The notes under the pieces: generated by a model | Told to the model about the DNA's origin: nothing | Seen by the model: the letters and a program-made list of their open reading frames with translations, nothing else | Database searches by the model: none | Part shown: in pieces, positions 1 through 7,479 of the stretch | Position numbering within the stretch: position 1 is the first letter of the stretch | Layout of the letters: each line of letters begins with the position of its first letter | DNA from: Candidatus Woesearchaeota archaeon | GTDB lineage: Archaea; Nanobdellota; Nanobdellia; Woesearchaeales; JAFGPW01 | DNA length: 64,000 bases | NCBI GenBank assembly: GCA_016935985.1 | Contig: JAFGPW010000001.1 | Coordinates: 152,861 to 216,860, forward strand | Reading direction: 5' to 3' | Position numbers and translations under genes: made by a program

Positions 1-1191
1 CACGATGATCCTGCCTGTCGTGATGTCGTGCAGCCGATGGCCGGAGCGGCCGATGCGCTGGAGCGCGCGGGAGACCGACTTCGGCGAGCCGAGGCATATG
101 ACGAGGTCGATATAGCCGATGTCGATCCCGAGCTCGAGCGACGTCGACGAGACGACGGCCTTGAGCCTGCCCTCGCGCAGGCCGTCCTCGACCGCGAGCC
201 GGTGCTCCTTGGAGAGCGAGCCGTGGTGCGCGCCGATGTTCTCGGTGTAGCGCGCGGGGAAGCGCTCTTTCAGGTGGTCGACGACGCGCTCGGTCCCGGC
301 CCGTGTGTTCGTGAAGATGAGGGTCGTCGTGTGCTTCTGCACGAGCTCGTCGATGAGCGCGTACATCGCCTCGTGCTGCCGGGCGTGCCCGGTCCCGACG
401 AAGTCGGCTGTCGGCGAGAGGACCTGCAGGTCGAGCTGCTTGATGAACTGGACGTCGACGATGAGGCACTCGCGCTGCCGGCCGTCCTCGGAACCGACGA
501 GGAACGAGGCCACCTCCTCGAGAGGAGCGACGGTCGCGGAGAGGCCCACGCGGGAGACGTGCTGCGCGGCGTGCTGGAGCTTCTCGAGCGTGAGCGAGAG
601 GTGCACGCCGCGCTTGTTCTCGGCGAGCGCGTGGATCTCGTCCACGATCACCCAGGAGACCTTGGTGAGATGGTCGCCGAACCTGGGGGAGGTAAGCAGG
701 ATCGCGAGCGACTCGGGGGTGGTGATCAGGATGTGCGGCGGCCGCTTGAGCATGCGCGCCCGCTGCGCCGGCGTCGTGTCGCCGGTGCGCACCGCGACAC
801 GTATCCCGAGCGGGCCGCCGGAGAGCCCCTCTATCTCCCTGAGCGGCCCCTTCAGGTTCTTCTCGATGTCGTTGTTGAGCGCTTTCAACGGGCTCACGTA
901 CACGCAGTAGACGCGGTCCTCGAGGATGCCCTTCGTGCTCGAGTCGATGAGCTCGTTCAGGACCGAGAGGAAGCCGGTGAGCGTCTTCGTCGCGCCGGTG
1001 GGGGCGGAGACGAGGATGTTCCTGCGCGAGTGGATCTCCATCACCGCATGGAGCTGCGGGAGCGAATAGGACGGGAAGCGGGAGCGGAACCAGCGCCGCA
1101 CGAGCGGATTGAGGATCCGGTCTATCGCCTCAGGCGCGTCCGGCTCCGTCTTGAACCTGATCCGCTTCGTACTCTCTGAGAAGATGACCAC
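1..1191 (-). CDS. Lhr-like superfamily 2 helicase, N-terminal part (runs off window)
   Basis: An uninterrupted minus-strand frame of 397 codons continues past base 1, so the C-terminus is missing. It shows the two RecA-like helicase domains of archaeal Lhr-like proteins: motif I (APTGATKT, near residue 56), DEIH box (VDEIHAL), SAT motif, a domain 2 segment with FTNTRAGTE, and motif VI (QRIGRSGHR) close to the window edge. Lhr helicases are ATP-dependent nucleic acid helicases tied to DNA repair and transcription-coupled processes. The start is a GTG at 1191; a stop lies a short way upstream in frame, no ATG is available, and a TATA-like TTTAATA sits at about 1231-1237. The motif I loop reads GATKT where most family members have GxGKT. 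Confidence 0.85.
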   Translation of the reverse strand, partial: MVIFSESTKRIRFKTEPDAPEAIDRILNPLVRRWFRSRFPSYSLPQLHAVMEIHSRRNILVSAPTGATKTLTGFLSVLNELIDSSTKGILEDRVYCVYVSPLKALNNDIEKNLKGPLREIEGLSGGPLGIRVAVRTGDTTPAQRARMLKRPPHILITTPESLAILLTSPRFGDHLTKVSWVIVDEIHALAENKRGVHLSLTLEKLQHAAQHVSRVGLSATVAPLEEVASFLVGSEDGRQRECLIVDVQFIKQLDLQVLSPTADFVGTGHARQHEAMYALIDELVQKHTTTLIFTNTRAGTERVVDHLKERFPARYTENIGAHHGSLSKEHRLAVEDGLREGRLKAVVSSTSLELGIDIGYIDLVICLGSPKSVSRALQRIGRSGHRLHDITTGRIIV

Positions 1192-1268
1192 CTCCCGCAG
1201 GGTGCGGGGAGGAGGGAAGGTGACGAGGTATTAAAGCGTTTCCCTCGGACAGGCTCCAGGCGATCTCT

Positions 1269-1772
1269 CTAGCCAGCGCTGAACATGCCGCCGAAGAACC
1301 GGAAGACGCGCAAGGTCGCCCGCGCGGCGCCGACCATGAAGCTCGTCCTGAAGGTGAGGGTCGTGTAGGTGATGTCATTCGAATCGAGCCCGCCGTAGAT
1401 CACACCGAGCGGGTCGTCGCCGGTCATGAGGTCGCGCACGACCGCTTCGGTCGAGCGGATCTCCATCGTCGCGTCCTCGCCGGCCCCGAGCGACACCGCG
1501 GCGATCCGCGAACCCTCGGTCACCACGTAGAGCTCGGCGAGCTCGCCGTCGTCGAGGTTTATGTAGATGTTGATCCGCTGGTCGCCGAACGTGCGCCTGA
1601 AGAAGCCGGGGACCTCGTCGACATGGGCGTTGATGGCATCCGTGTGCTCCTGGAAGAGCGCGTAGAGCATGTCGCCGGTGAGATCCGCTTCGGAGGTCTG
1701 CTCGCCAAGCGCGGGCGGCAGCGCCGCCATCGCGGCGATGAGGATGATGGTGATGATCGTCGTCGTTCTCAT
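1269..1772 (-). CDS. Secreted small protein, possibly SCP2-like fold
   Basis: A 167-residue protein opening with a signal peptide: two polar residues, a hydrophobic stretch (residues 4-20) and a small-residue end before GEQTSEAD. The mature part alternates short strands and helices, with INIYINLDDGE followed by VVTEGSRIAAVSLG, a pattern resembling SCP2-type lipid-binding domains. That fold guess rests on pattern only. The start ATG at 1772 has a GGAGG Shine-Dalgarno 8 nt upstream and lies just after the phosphorylase stop, so the two genes are probably co-transcribed. A longer start at 1800 overlaps the phosphorylase stop but would bury the signal peptide. No catalytic motif is seen. Confidence 0.6.
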   Translation of the reverse strand: MRTTTIITIILIAAMAALPPALGEQTSEADLTGDMLYALFQEHTDAINAHVDEVPGFFRRTFGDQRINIYINLDDGELAELYVVTEGSRIAAVSLGAGEDATMEIRSTEAVVRDLMTGDDPLGVIYGGLDSNDITYTTLTFRTSFMVGAARATLRVFRFFGGMFSAG

Positions 1773-1795
1773 GGTAGCTGCCTCCGTTCGTCCGG

Positions 1796-3466
1796 TCATT
1801 TGAAGTAGGCGTTCAGCACGTACTGCTGGACCATCCGGTGGGTGTTGAAGAACGAGCCGTTGATCGCGATCGCGTGCCGCATGGTGTTGACCCACGCGCC
1901 GGGATCGCCGTAGTAGCGCGGCAGGATGATGTACTCGAGCTTGGTGTACATCTCCTCGACCTCGTTCTCGTGCATCCCCTCCCTCTTCGTGTCCCCGGCG
2001 CCGATGGACCAGCCGGTCACGTTCTCGATATGCCCCTCCAGCCACCAGCCGTCGAGCACCGAGAAGTGGGGGACGCCGTTGTGCGCCGCCTTCATGCCGG
2101 AGGTGCCGGACGCCTCGTGCGGCCGCATGGGCGTGTTGAGCCAGAGGTCGACCCCTGAGACGAGGAGCTTCGCGCCCGCGATGTCGTAGTTCTCGACATA
2201 GCAGACCCGGATCCGGTCCTTCACCGCCTGCATGCTGTCGTGGATGCGCTTGATGACCTGCTTGCCTTCCCAATCCTTGGGATGCGCTTTCCCCGCGTAG
2301 ATGATCTGGATGCCGCCGCACTTCTCGGCGATGCGCCTGAGACGGCCGATATCGGCGAAGAGCATGTCGGCGCGCTTGTAGGTGGCGGCCCTGCGGGCGA
2401 ACCCGATGGTGAAGGTGCGCAGGTCCATCTTCGCCTGGTAGCGCCCGTTCACGAAGGCGAGGAGCGCCTTCTTCGCCTCCTGGTGCGCCTCCCATATCTC
2501 GTCGGTCGGTATCGAGAGGACGTAGCGGAGCGAGAAGGGGTCCGCCTCCCAGCCGGGGAGATACCGGTCGAAGAGCTTGCGAAGCGGCTCTGCCGTCCAG
2601 AAGGTCGAGTGCACGCCGTTCGTTATCGACTCGATGTGGTAGCCGGGGAACATGCTCCTCGATACCTCGCCGTGCTTCTTCGCGACGCCGTTGATGTACG
2701 TCGAGAAGCGCAGGCCCAGGTTCGTCATGTTGAGCCTGCCGTCAAGGAACACCTCGCCCGAGAGCTCGTCGGTGACGAAGCTGCCGAGGAGCCGCCGTGC
2801 CAGGTCCTCGGGGAACTGGTCGTGGCCCGCCGGGACCGGCGTGTGGGTGGTGAAGACGCACTTCTCGCGGACGTCCTCCCACGGGTCCTCGGCCTTCGAG
2901 CGGCGGAAGAGCTCGAGCGTGAGGAGCGCCGAATGCCCCTCGTTCATGTGGTATTTCCTGAGGCCGGTGCAGCCGAGGGACTCGAGCATGCGTATGCCCC
3001 CTATGCCGAGCACGATCTCCTGGCAGAGCCGGTACCGCTCGTCATGGCCATAGAGGTGGTGGGTGAGACCGCGATCCTGCTCCGCGTTCTCCTCTGTATC
3101 GGTGTCCAGGAAGATGATGGGATTGGTATGCCCGGTGATGCCGTCGTTGCGGTAGAGCCAGGCCTTGAGCCGGACATCACGCCCCTCGATCTGGACCGAG
3201 ACGGCGTTCGGGAGCGGCTCGAGGAGGCGCTCGGGATCCCAGCTCGCCTCCTCCTCGTACTGGTTGCCGTGCTCGTCGATCCGCTGGACGAAATAGCCCT
3301 TGCGGTAGAGGAGGCTGACCCCGATCAGGGGGAGTTCCAGGTCCGCCGCCGAGCGGAGGGTGTCGCCGGCGAGCACGCCGAGGCCGCCCGAGTAGGTGGG
3401 TATGTCTGAGGAGATGCCAATCTCCATGGAGAAATAGGCGACAGGGATGTCGGCGTAGGGGATCAT
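1796..3466 (-). CDS. glgP: Alpha-glucan phosphorylase (GT35 family, short form)
   Basis: A 556-residue enzyme that would release glucose 1-phosphate from glycogen-like or malto-oligosaccharide substrates in the cytoplasm. The N-terminus has the family signature AYFSMEIG followed by YSGGLGVLAGD. The C-terminal half has the pyridoxal-phosphate region GTSGMKAAHNG and LDGWW. This is the short archaeal/bacterial form of the family. A TATA box (TTTATAT on the minus strand, about 3491-3498) puts transcription start near 3468-3470, so ATG 3466 would be almost leaderless; ATG 3475 in the same frame is the alternative. The frame is open further upstream but through the promoter. Presence of this gene implies storage or turnover of alpha-glucans. 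Confidence 0.93.
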   Translation of the reverse strand: MIPYADIPVAYFSMEIGISSDIPTYSGGLGVLAGDTLRSAADLELPLIGVSLLYRKGYFVQRIDEHGNQYEEEASWDPERLLEPLPNAVSVQIEGRDVRLKAWLYRNDGITGHTNPIIFLDTDTEENAEQDRGLTHHLYGHDERYRLCQEIVLGIGGIRMLESLGCTGLRKYHMNEGHSALLTLELFRRSKAEDPWEDVREKCVFTTHTPVPAGHDQFPEDLARRLLGSFVTDELSGEVFLDGRLNMTNLGLRFSTYINGVAKKHGEVSRSMFPGYHIESITNGVHSTFWTAEPLRKLFDRYLPGWEADPFSLRYVLSIPTDEIWEAHQEAKKALLAFVNGRYQAKMDLRTFTIGFARRAATYKRADMLFADIGRLRRIAEKCGGIQIIYAGKAHPKDWEGKQVIKRIHDSMQAVKDRIRVCYVENYDIAGAKLLVSGVDLWLNTPMRPHEASGTSGMKAAHNGVPHFSVLDGWWLEGHIENVTGWSIGAGDTKREGMHENEVEEMYTKLEYIILPRYYGDPGAWVNTMRHAIAINGSFFNTHRMVQQYVLNAYFK

Positions 3467-3475
3467 TATGGGCAT

Positions 3476-3671
3476 CCCTGTACGAGAACCATATAAATAA
3501 TTTGCTGAGTACTGGGCGATAGATGGCATGAGGCTCTGGGAGGGCGCTTTGGACCTGATTCCGACGGGAACCACAAGCTTTATAAATGACTCGTCATTCC
3601 TCGAGCCCCGGGTTTAGAGGTAATCAGAGAGCCCCGCGCTAGGAGGGGCACCGCAACGGAAGGTATCCAGC
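3476..3671. promoter_or_regulatory. Divergent promoter region with long ribosomal-operon leader
   Basis: This 196-bp gap separates the divergent phosphorylase and S19e genes. A minus-strand TATA element lies at about 3491-3498. A plus-strand TATA element (CTTTATAAAT, 3578-3587) lies about 85 bp before the S19e start, leaving a leader of roughly 60 nt, unusually long for this genome where most starts are near-leaderless. The leader contains an inverted repeat GCCCC/GGGGC (around 3632-3650) and GGAAGG ahead of the S19e ATG. An autoregulatory mRNA structure for the ribosomal operon is possible but not shown. Confidence 0.5.
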
Positions 3672-4289
3672 ATGACACAGATCCTGGAAGCAGCGCCGAA
3701 CGACCTCATCGACGAGGTCGCGAAGGGGCTCAAGGCATATAAGGAGATCACCCCGCCTGAATGGGCCCAGTTCGTGAAGACCGGAGCCCATAAGGAACGC
3801 CCGCCGGTCGATGACGACTGGTGGCATGTCCGCGCAGCGGCGGTCCTCCGCTCGCTCTACAAGGTAGGGCCGGTGGGGGTCGCGAAGCTGCGCAAGAAGT
3901 ATGGCGGCAAGCGCAACCGCGGCGTCAAGCCCGAGCAGTTCAGGATGGGATCGGGCGCGATTCTGCGGCATATCCTCCAGCAGCTCGAGGCCGCGGGCCT
4001 CGCCAAGCAGGAGGCGAAGGGTGTCCACAAGGGCCGCGTCCTCACGCCGAAGGGAATCTCTCTCCTGAACAGGGCGGCGATCCCGCTTACGAAGCGGCCG
4101 GCTCAGAGGCTGACGCCCAAGAAAGAGGAGAAAGAACCGAAGGCGCCTGCAGCAGAGAAGAAGCCCGCGAAGAAGGCGGCTCCGAAGAAGAGAGCGGCGA
4201 AGGCCCCCAAGCCCGAGCCGGTGGCCGAAGAGGCGACGGCTGAGGACGATGGACGAGCTGGAGGAGCTGAGGAGACGGAGGCTCGCTGA
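3672..4289 (+). CDS. rps19e: Ribosomal protein eS19 with Lys/Ala-rich C-terminal tail
   Basis: The first 145 or so residues match the eS19 core of the archaeal small subunit (WAQFVKTGAHKERPP, DDDWWHVRAAAVLR, RGVKPEQFR, GRVLTPKG). The core should end near residue 148. The remaining ~57 residues are a low-complexity Lys/Ala/Pro tail followed by an acidic end (total 205 aa, against about 150 usual). The tail is probably disordered. It overlaps the downstream PDCD5 gene by 41 bp in another frame. First gene of the S19e-PDCD5-L39e-L31e cluster, a known euryarchaeal gene order. Confidence 0.95.
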   Translation: MTQILEAAPNDLIDEVAKGLKAYKEITPPEWAQFVKTGAHKERPPVDDDWWHVRAAAVLRSLYKVGPVGVAKLRKKYGGKRNRGVKPEQFRMGSGAILRHILQQLEAAGLAKQEAKGVHKGRVLTPKGISLLNRAAIPLTKRPAQRLTPKKEEKEPKAPAAEKKPAKKAAPKKRAAKAPKPEPVAEEATAEDDGRAGGAEETEAR

Positions 4290-4581
4290 GCTGCAGGAGC
4301 AGGAGGTCGCCCGGGCCCAGCAGCAGGCGAGCGAGGAACTCGAGCTCCAGCGGCAGGTGGAGCAGCTCGAGGCGGTCGTCAAGGCGCGGCTCACCAAGGA
4401 GGCGCTCAGCAGGTACGGCAACGTCAAGACGGCGCACCCCGACCTCGCGGTCCAGGTCCTCATCATCCTCGCCCAGGCGATCCAGCAGGGCCAGGTGAAC
4501 GAGGTGGACGACATCCTGCTCAGGACGATACTCGAGAAGATCGCCCCGAAACGGCGGGACTTCACGGTCACCAGGAGATAA
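4249..4581 (+). CDS. PDCD5-family DNA-binding protein
   Basis: A 110-residue homologue of archaeal PDCD5 (TFAR19) proteins: a charged helical N-terminus starting MDELEELRRRR, then the conserved three-helix core with LTKEALSRYGN, LAVQVLIILAQAIQ and the C-terminal ILEKIAPKRRDFTVTRR. Members bind double-stranded DNA or nucleoprotein; the exact role in archaea is not settled. It begins inside the S19e reading frame (41-bp overlap) and is followed after 1 nt by L39e, so translation is likely coupled to its neighbours. Confidence 0.95.
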   Translation: MDELEELRRRRLAELQEQEVARAQQQASEELELQRQVEQLEAVVKARLTKEALSRYGNVKTAHPDLAVQVLIILAQAIQQGQVNEVDDILLRTILEKIAPKRRDFTVTRR

Positions 4582-4582
4582 G

Positions 4583-4756
4583 ATGGCAACGAACAAGCAC
4601 ATATCGCGCAAGCTCATGCTCGCGAAGCGGAACCGGCAGACCCGATGGGCGCCGTTCTGGACGATCCCGAAGATCTACGGCGCCGGCAGGAGGGTGCACC
4701 CTGGCAGGCATACGGTCATCAAGAGGAGCTGGAAGCGCACCAAGATCAAGAAGTGA
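4583..4756 (+). CDS. rpl39e: Ribosomal protein eL39
   Basis: A 57-residue, strongly basic protein beginning MATNKHISRKLMLAKRNRQT and containing the diagnostic WAPFWTIPKI-type segment for large-subunit eL39. Family length is about 50 residues. The ATG follows the PDCD5 stop by one base and the stop is 6 bp ahead of L31e, so it sits in the middle of the ribosomal operon. It lines the exit tunnel of the 50S subunit in known archaeal ribosomes. No anomaly seen. Confidence 0.96.
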   Translation: MATNKHISRKLMLAKRNRQTRWAPFWTIPKIYGAGRRVHPGRHTVIKRSWKRTKIKK

Positions 4757-4762
4757 TGCAGC

Positions 4763-5377
4763 ATGGCACGGCTCGAACGCGTCTACAATGTCCCCCTGCG
4801 GAAAGAGTTCCAGAAAGCTCCGCGCCACAGGCGATCGAAGAAGGCCATCGCTGCCCTCAAGGCATTCCTCGTCAGGCACATGAAGCCCGAGGGCGATGGC
4901 AAGGTATGGATCGGCCCGCACCTGAACGAGCGGATCTGGAAGGACGGCATCAAGAGCCCGCCCCATCATGTCAGGATCACCGCGGTGAAGGAGGAGGACG
5001 GCACCGTCAAGGCGGAGCTAGAGGGCTACGCGATCGAGAAGCCAAAGAAGGAGGAGAAGAAGGGCGTCGCACAGAAGCTCAAGGAAGCTGTCGTCGGGCC
5101 TGCGAAGCCCACCTCCAAGAAGCCCAAGAAGGGTGAGGATGAGGCGGCGGCGGTCGAGGCCCCGGCTGAGCCCGATCTTCCGAAGCAGGCCGCGGAGAAG
5201 GTCGAGACCGAGGCGGACATCGACAAGGAGCTCAAGAGGTTCGAGGCCACTACCGAGCGGATCAAGAAGGGGAAGGCATCTGCCACTCGAGAGAAGAGGC
5301 CCGTAGCCCCGACGAAGAAGCCTGCGCCCATGAGGAACGGCCAGCCAGCACCGGCGCCTGCTCCGAAGCATGAGTGA
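4763..5377 (+). CDS. rpl31e: Ribosomal protein eL31 with long charged C-terminal extension
   Basis: Residues 1-95 match eL31 (LERVYNVPLRKEF, RSKKAIAALKAFLVRHMKP, IGPHLNERIWKDGIKSPP, HHVRI). The protein continues to 204 residues, roughly twice the family length, with a Lys/Glu/Ala/Pro-rich extension containing a predicted helical stretch (TEADIDKELKRFEATTERI). The extension is likely surface-exposed and disordered around that helix. The usual next genes of this cluster in many euryarchaea (aIF6, LX) are absent; instead small membrane-protein genes follow after an 81-bp gap with a new TATA box. Confidence 0.93.
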   Translation: MARLERVYNVPLRKEFQKAPRHRRSKKAIAALKAFLVRHMKPEGDGKVWIGPHLNERIWKDGIKSPPHHVRITAVKEEDGTVKAELEGYAIEKPKKEEKKGVAQKLKEAVVGPAKPTSKKPKKGEDEAAAVEAPAEPDLPKQAAEKVETEADIDKELKRFEATTERIKKGKASATREKRPVAPTKKPAPMRNGQPAPAPAPKHE

Positions 5378-5458
5378 GCGCAGCCTATCCCCCGACGCAA
5401 CCCCCTTTCTTTCTCCATAGATTTTTATATCCCCTTCCTTTAGGGGCATCCGGGAAGG

Positions 5459-5575
5459 ATGATGGATGTCGCACAGCTCCTCTGGACAGCGCTGAAATTG
5501 CTCGTCTACGGCGCGGTGACCTGTGCCCTCGTCTATGCGCTCAGGATCATGGGCATCTATTGGTCCTTCGTCTGA
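5459..5575 (+). CDS. Small single-pass membrane protein
   Basis: A 38-residue open frame starting MMDVAQLLW and containing one strong hydrophobic segment (about residues 12-35). It has its own TATA element (TTTTTATAT, about 5422-5430) and a GGAAGG run immediately before the start, and it lies 9 bp ahead of the next membrane-protein gene. These features argue it is a real short gene. Function unknown. Either ATG 5459 or ATG 5462 could be used. Confidence 0.6.
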   Translation: MMDVAQLLWTALKLLVYGAVTCALVYALRIMGIYWSFV

Positions 5576-5584
5576 CACAGGAGG

Positions 5585-5932
5585 ATGACTGGCATGGCAG
5601 TGTGGAAGACCAACCTCAGGAACGCGATCGGCGTCGTGCTGATACTGCTCGGCCTGCTCGGCATCATGCTCCCTATCGTCCCCGGGCTGCTCCTCATCGT
5701 CACTGGGCTCCTCTTCATCGACAAGAAGCGCGCCCAGTACTTCTCAGATTATTACCGGAACATCGAGCGCAGGCTCTTCGACCCGCTCATGCTCATCGGC
5801 GTCGGCTCCACCTCGATCGGCATCGCGACCCTCTTCTGGATGGAGGCGACCTACACCCACCTGCTGCTGATAACGGTCGGCATCATCATCACCAGCTACA
5901 ATTTCCATGAGATCAGGAGATATTTCCATTAG
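5585..5932 (+). CDS. PGPGW-like small membrane protein
   Basis: A 115-residue protein with about four hydrophobic segments. The first hairpin reads LGLLGIMLPIVPGLLLIVTG, close to the PGPGW transmembrane family pattern (LP-x-PG between two membrane helices). A short charged loop (IDKKRAQYFSDYYRNIERR) separates it from two further hydrophobic stretches. Function of the family is unknown. It follows the 38-residue membrane protein closely and is probably in the same transcript. Confidence 0.65.
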   Translation: MTGMAVWKTNLRNAIGVVLILLGLLGIMLPIVPGLLLIVTGLLFIDKKRAQYFSDYYRNIERRLFDPLMLIGVGSTSIGIATLFWMEATYTHLLLITVGIIITSYNFHEIRRYFH

Positions 5933-5998
5933 CCGACGGGGGCGGCGGCGGTCGCGGGCAGGAAAACCTATTTATAGTCAGGGAGCCTCCCCTGCGGC

Positions 5999-6316
5999 AT
6001 GGAAGAAGCGTGGAGGACCTACAGGCACCTGCCGGTCCGCTGGAAAGCGCTCATCGGCTGCTTCGTCATGAGCTGCGTCATCCTGTTCGTCATGTCGCTC
6101 CATCTCGTGGCGAAGAGCCAGCTCTGCACGACTGACACTTGCGTGCTCACCGCGCTCGACATCTTCATCAGGGTGAGCCTCTCCCTGCTCGTGGCCTGCA
6201 TGGTCGCTATCGTCTATTTCATGTTCAGCTTCTTCTATGCGCAGGCGAAGCGCGAGGGCATGAGGAAGGGCGACAGGCCCCCTAGGAAGCGGCCCCCCAA
6301 AGGAACCCTTAAATAG
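5999..6316 (+). CDS. Two-pass membrane protein, unknown function
   Basis: A 105-residue protein with two hydrophobic segments (about residues 17-38 and 55-80) joined by a loop with a Cys pair (CTTDTC), and a basic C-terminal tail (RKGDRPPRKRPPKG) expected on the cytoplasmic side. A TATA element TATTTATAG at 5969-5977 places transcription start almost exactly at the ATG, giving a leaderless message. No homology recognised. Confidence 0.6.
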   Translation: MEEAWRTYRHLPVRWKALIGCFVMSCVILFVMSLHLVAKSQLCTTDTCVLTALDIFIRVSLSLLVACMVAIVYFMFSFFYAQAKREGMRKGDRPPRKRPPKGTLK

Positions 6317-6408
6317 TCTCGGCTCTTCTGCCTATCCTTTATCGACCTATGGAAGGATGCAGGGGATGCAGTCAGACAAGGTATGATTGCGGCATGATGT
6401 GATGTGAA

Positions 6409-7479
6409 ATGGGACTCAGGGAACACCTCAAGGATATCCTCATCACCACGAAGGGTGCGGGAAAGGACCGCTTCCCCGACATCCTCGGCCAGGAGGACAC
6501 CAAGCGGCAGCTCGCGAGCGCGCTCCTGATGGGACGCCACATCATCCTCGCCGGCCCGCCGGGGATCGGCAAGACCACGCTCGCGAGGAGCGTCGCGCGG
6601 CTGCTCCCAAGCATCACCGCGAACGACTGCGAGTATCGCTGCGACCCGGAACGTCCGCTCTGCCCTGGCTGCAGGAAGCGGGGCGGAGCGAAGGCAACGA
6701 AGGGCGTGAGGCGAAAAGGGACACGGGAGGTCAGCGGCGAGGAGCGGTTCGTCCGCATCCAGGGAAGCCCTGACCTCACTCCTGAGGACCTGCTCGGGGA
6801 CATCGACCCGATAAAGGCGCTCGAGTACGGCCCGCAGTCGGTCGAGGCCTTCACGCCGGGGAAGATCTTCAGGGCGAACCGCGGCATCCTCTTCTTCGAC
6901 GAGGTCAACCGCTGCCCAGAGAAGCTGCAGAACAGCCTGCTCCAGGTGCTCGAGGAGGGGCACGCGACGGTCGGCAGCTACGACGTCGAGTTCCCGGCCG
7001 ACATCCTCTTCATCGGCACCATGAACCCTGAGGACTCATCGACCGAGAGGCTGTCCGACGTCTTCCTCGACCGGTTCGACATCATCTACATGGATTATCC
7101 TGAGGGTCTCGCGACCGAGCGGGAGATCGTTCGGCGCAAGGGGAGATCCATCGTCGGGTTCGACGAGGGCCTCCTCTCCTTCTCCCTCGACTTCATCAGG
7201 GGCCTGCGGCAGGACGAGAACATCGACAGGAAGCCCTCGGTCCGAGCGAGCATCGGCCTGTACGAGCGCGCCCAGGCGAACGCCGCGCTCGACGGCAGGG
7301 ATTCGGTCAGGTTCGAGGACGTCGTCGCGATCATCGTCTCGGTCCTCGCCCATCGCATGAGCCTGAAGCCCTCGGTCAAATACCTCTTCTCGAACAGGGA
7401 CTACCTGAAGGAGCGCTTCGACGGGTTCTGTAAGTCACGCAGCGTCGAGGAGTACAGCGAAACGGGTGGTTCACTTTGA
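6409..7479 (+). CDS. MoxR/ChlI-type AAA+ ATPase with four-cysteine insertion
   Basis: A 356-residue AAA+ ATPase of the magnesium-chelatase I/MoxR group: Walker A GPPGIGKTT (49-57), Walker B ILFFDEVN (160-167), sensor region LFIGTMNPEDS, arginine-finger region VFLDRFD, and a C-terminal lid with KPSVRASIGLYERAQA. Between Walker A and the next core strand is an insertion with cysteines 74, 78, 85 and 88 (C-x3-C-x6-C-x2-C), which could bind zinc or a cluster. The downstream VWA gene starts inside this gene's last 14 bp, the usual MoxR-VWA pairing in which the ATPase remodels or inserts cofactors into a partner. No chelatase H subunit lies in the window, so cobalt/magnesium chelation should not be assumed. 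Confidence 0.87.
   Translation: MGLREHLKDILITTKGAGKDRFPDILGQEDTKRQLASALLMGRHIILAGPPGIGKTTLARSVARLLPSITANDCEYRCDPERPLCPGCRKRGGAKATKGVRRKGTREVSGEERFVRIQGSPDLTPEDLLGDIDPIKALEYGPQSVEAFTPGKIFRANRGILFFDEVNRCPEKLQNSLLQVLEEGHATVGSYDVEFPADILFIGTMNPEDSSTERLSDVFLDRFDIIYMDYPEGLATEREIVRRKGRSIVGFDEGLLSFSLDFIRGLRQDENIDRKPSVRASIGLYERAQANAALDGRDSVRFEDVVAIIVSVLAHRMSLKPSVKYLFSNRDYLKERFDGFCKSRSVEEYSETGGSL

Noticed and set aside
28..1179. Long plus-strand open frame of 383 codons
   Set aside because: It is antisense to the clear helicase motifs on the minus strand and its composition (Arg/Glu/Val-rich, no motifs) is typical of a shadow frame in GC-rich DNA.
2240..3409. Plus-strand 389-codon frame opposite the phosphorylase
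   Set aside because: Antisense to strongly conserved phosphorylase sequence; no promoter, ribosome-binding site or recognisable domain.
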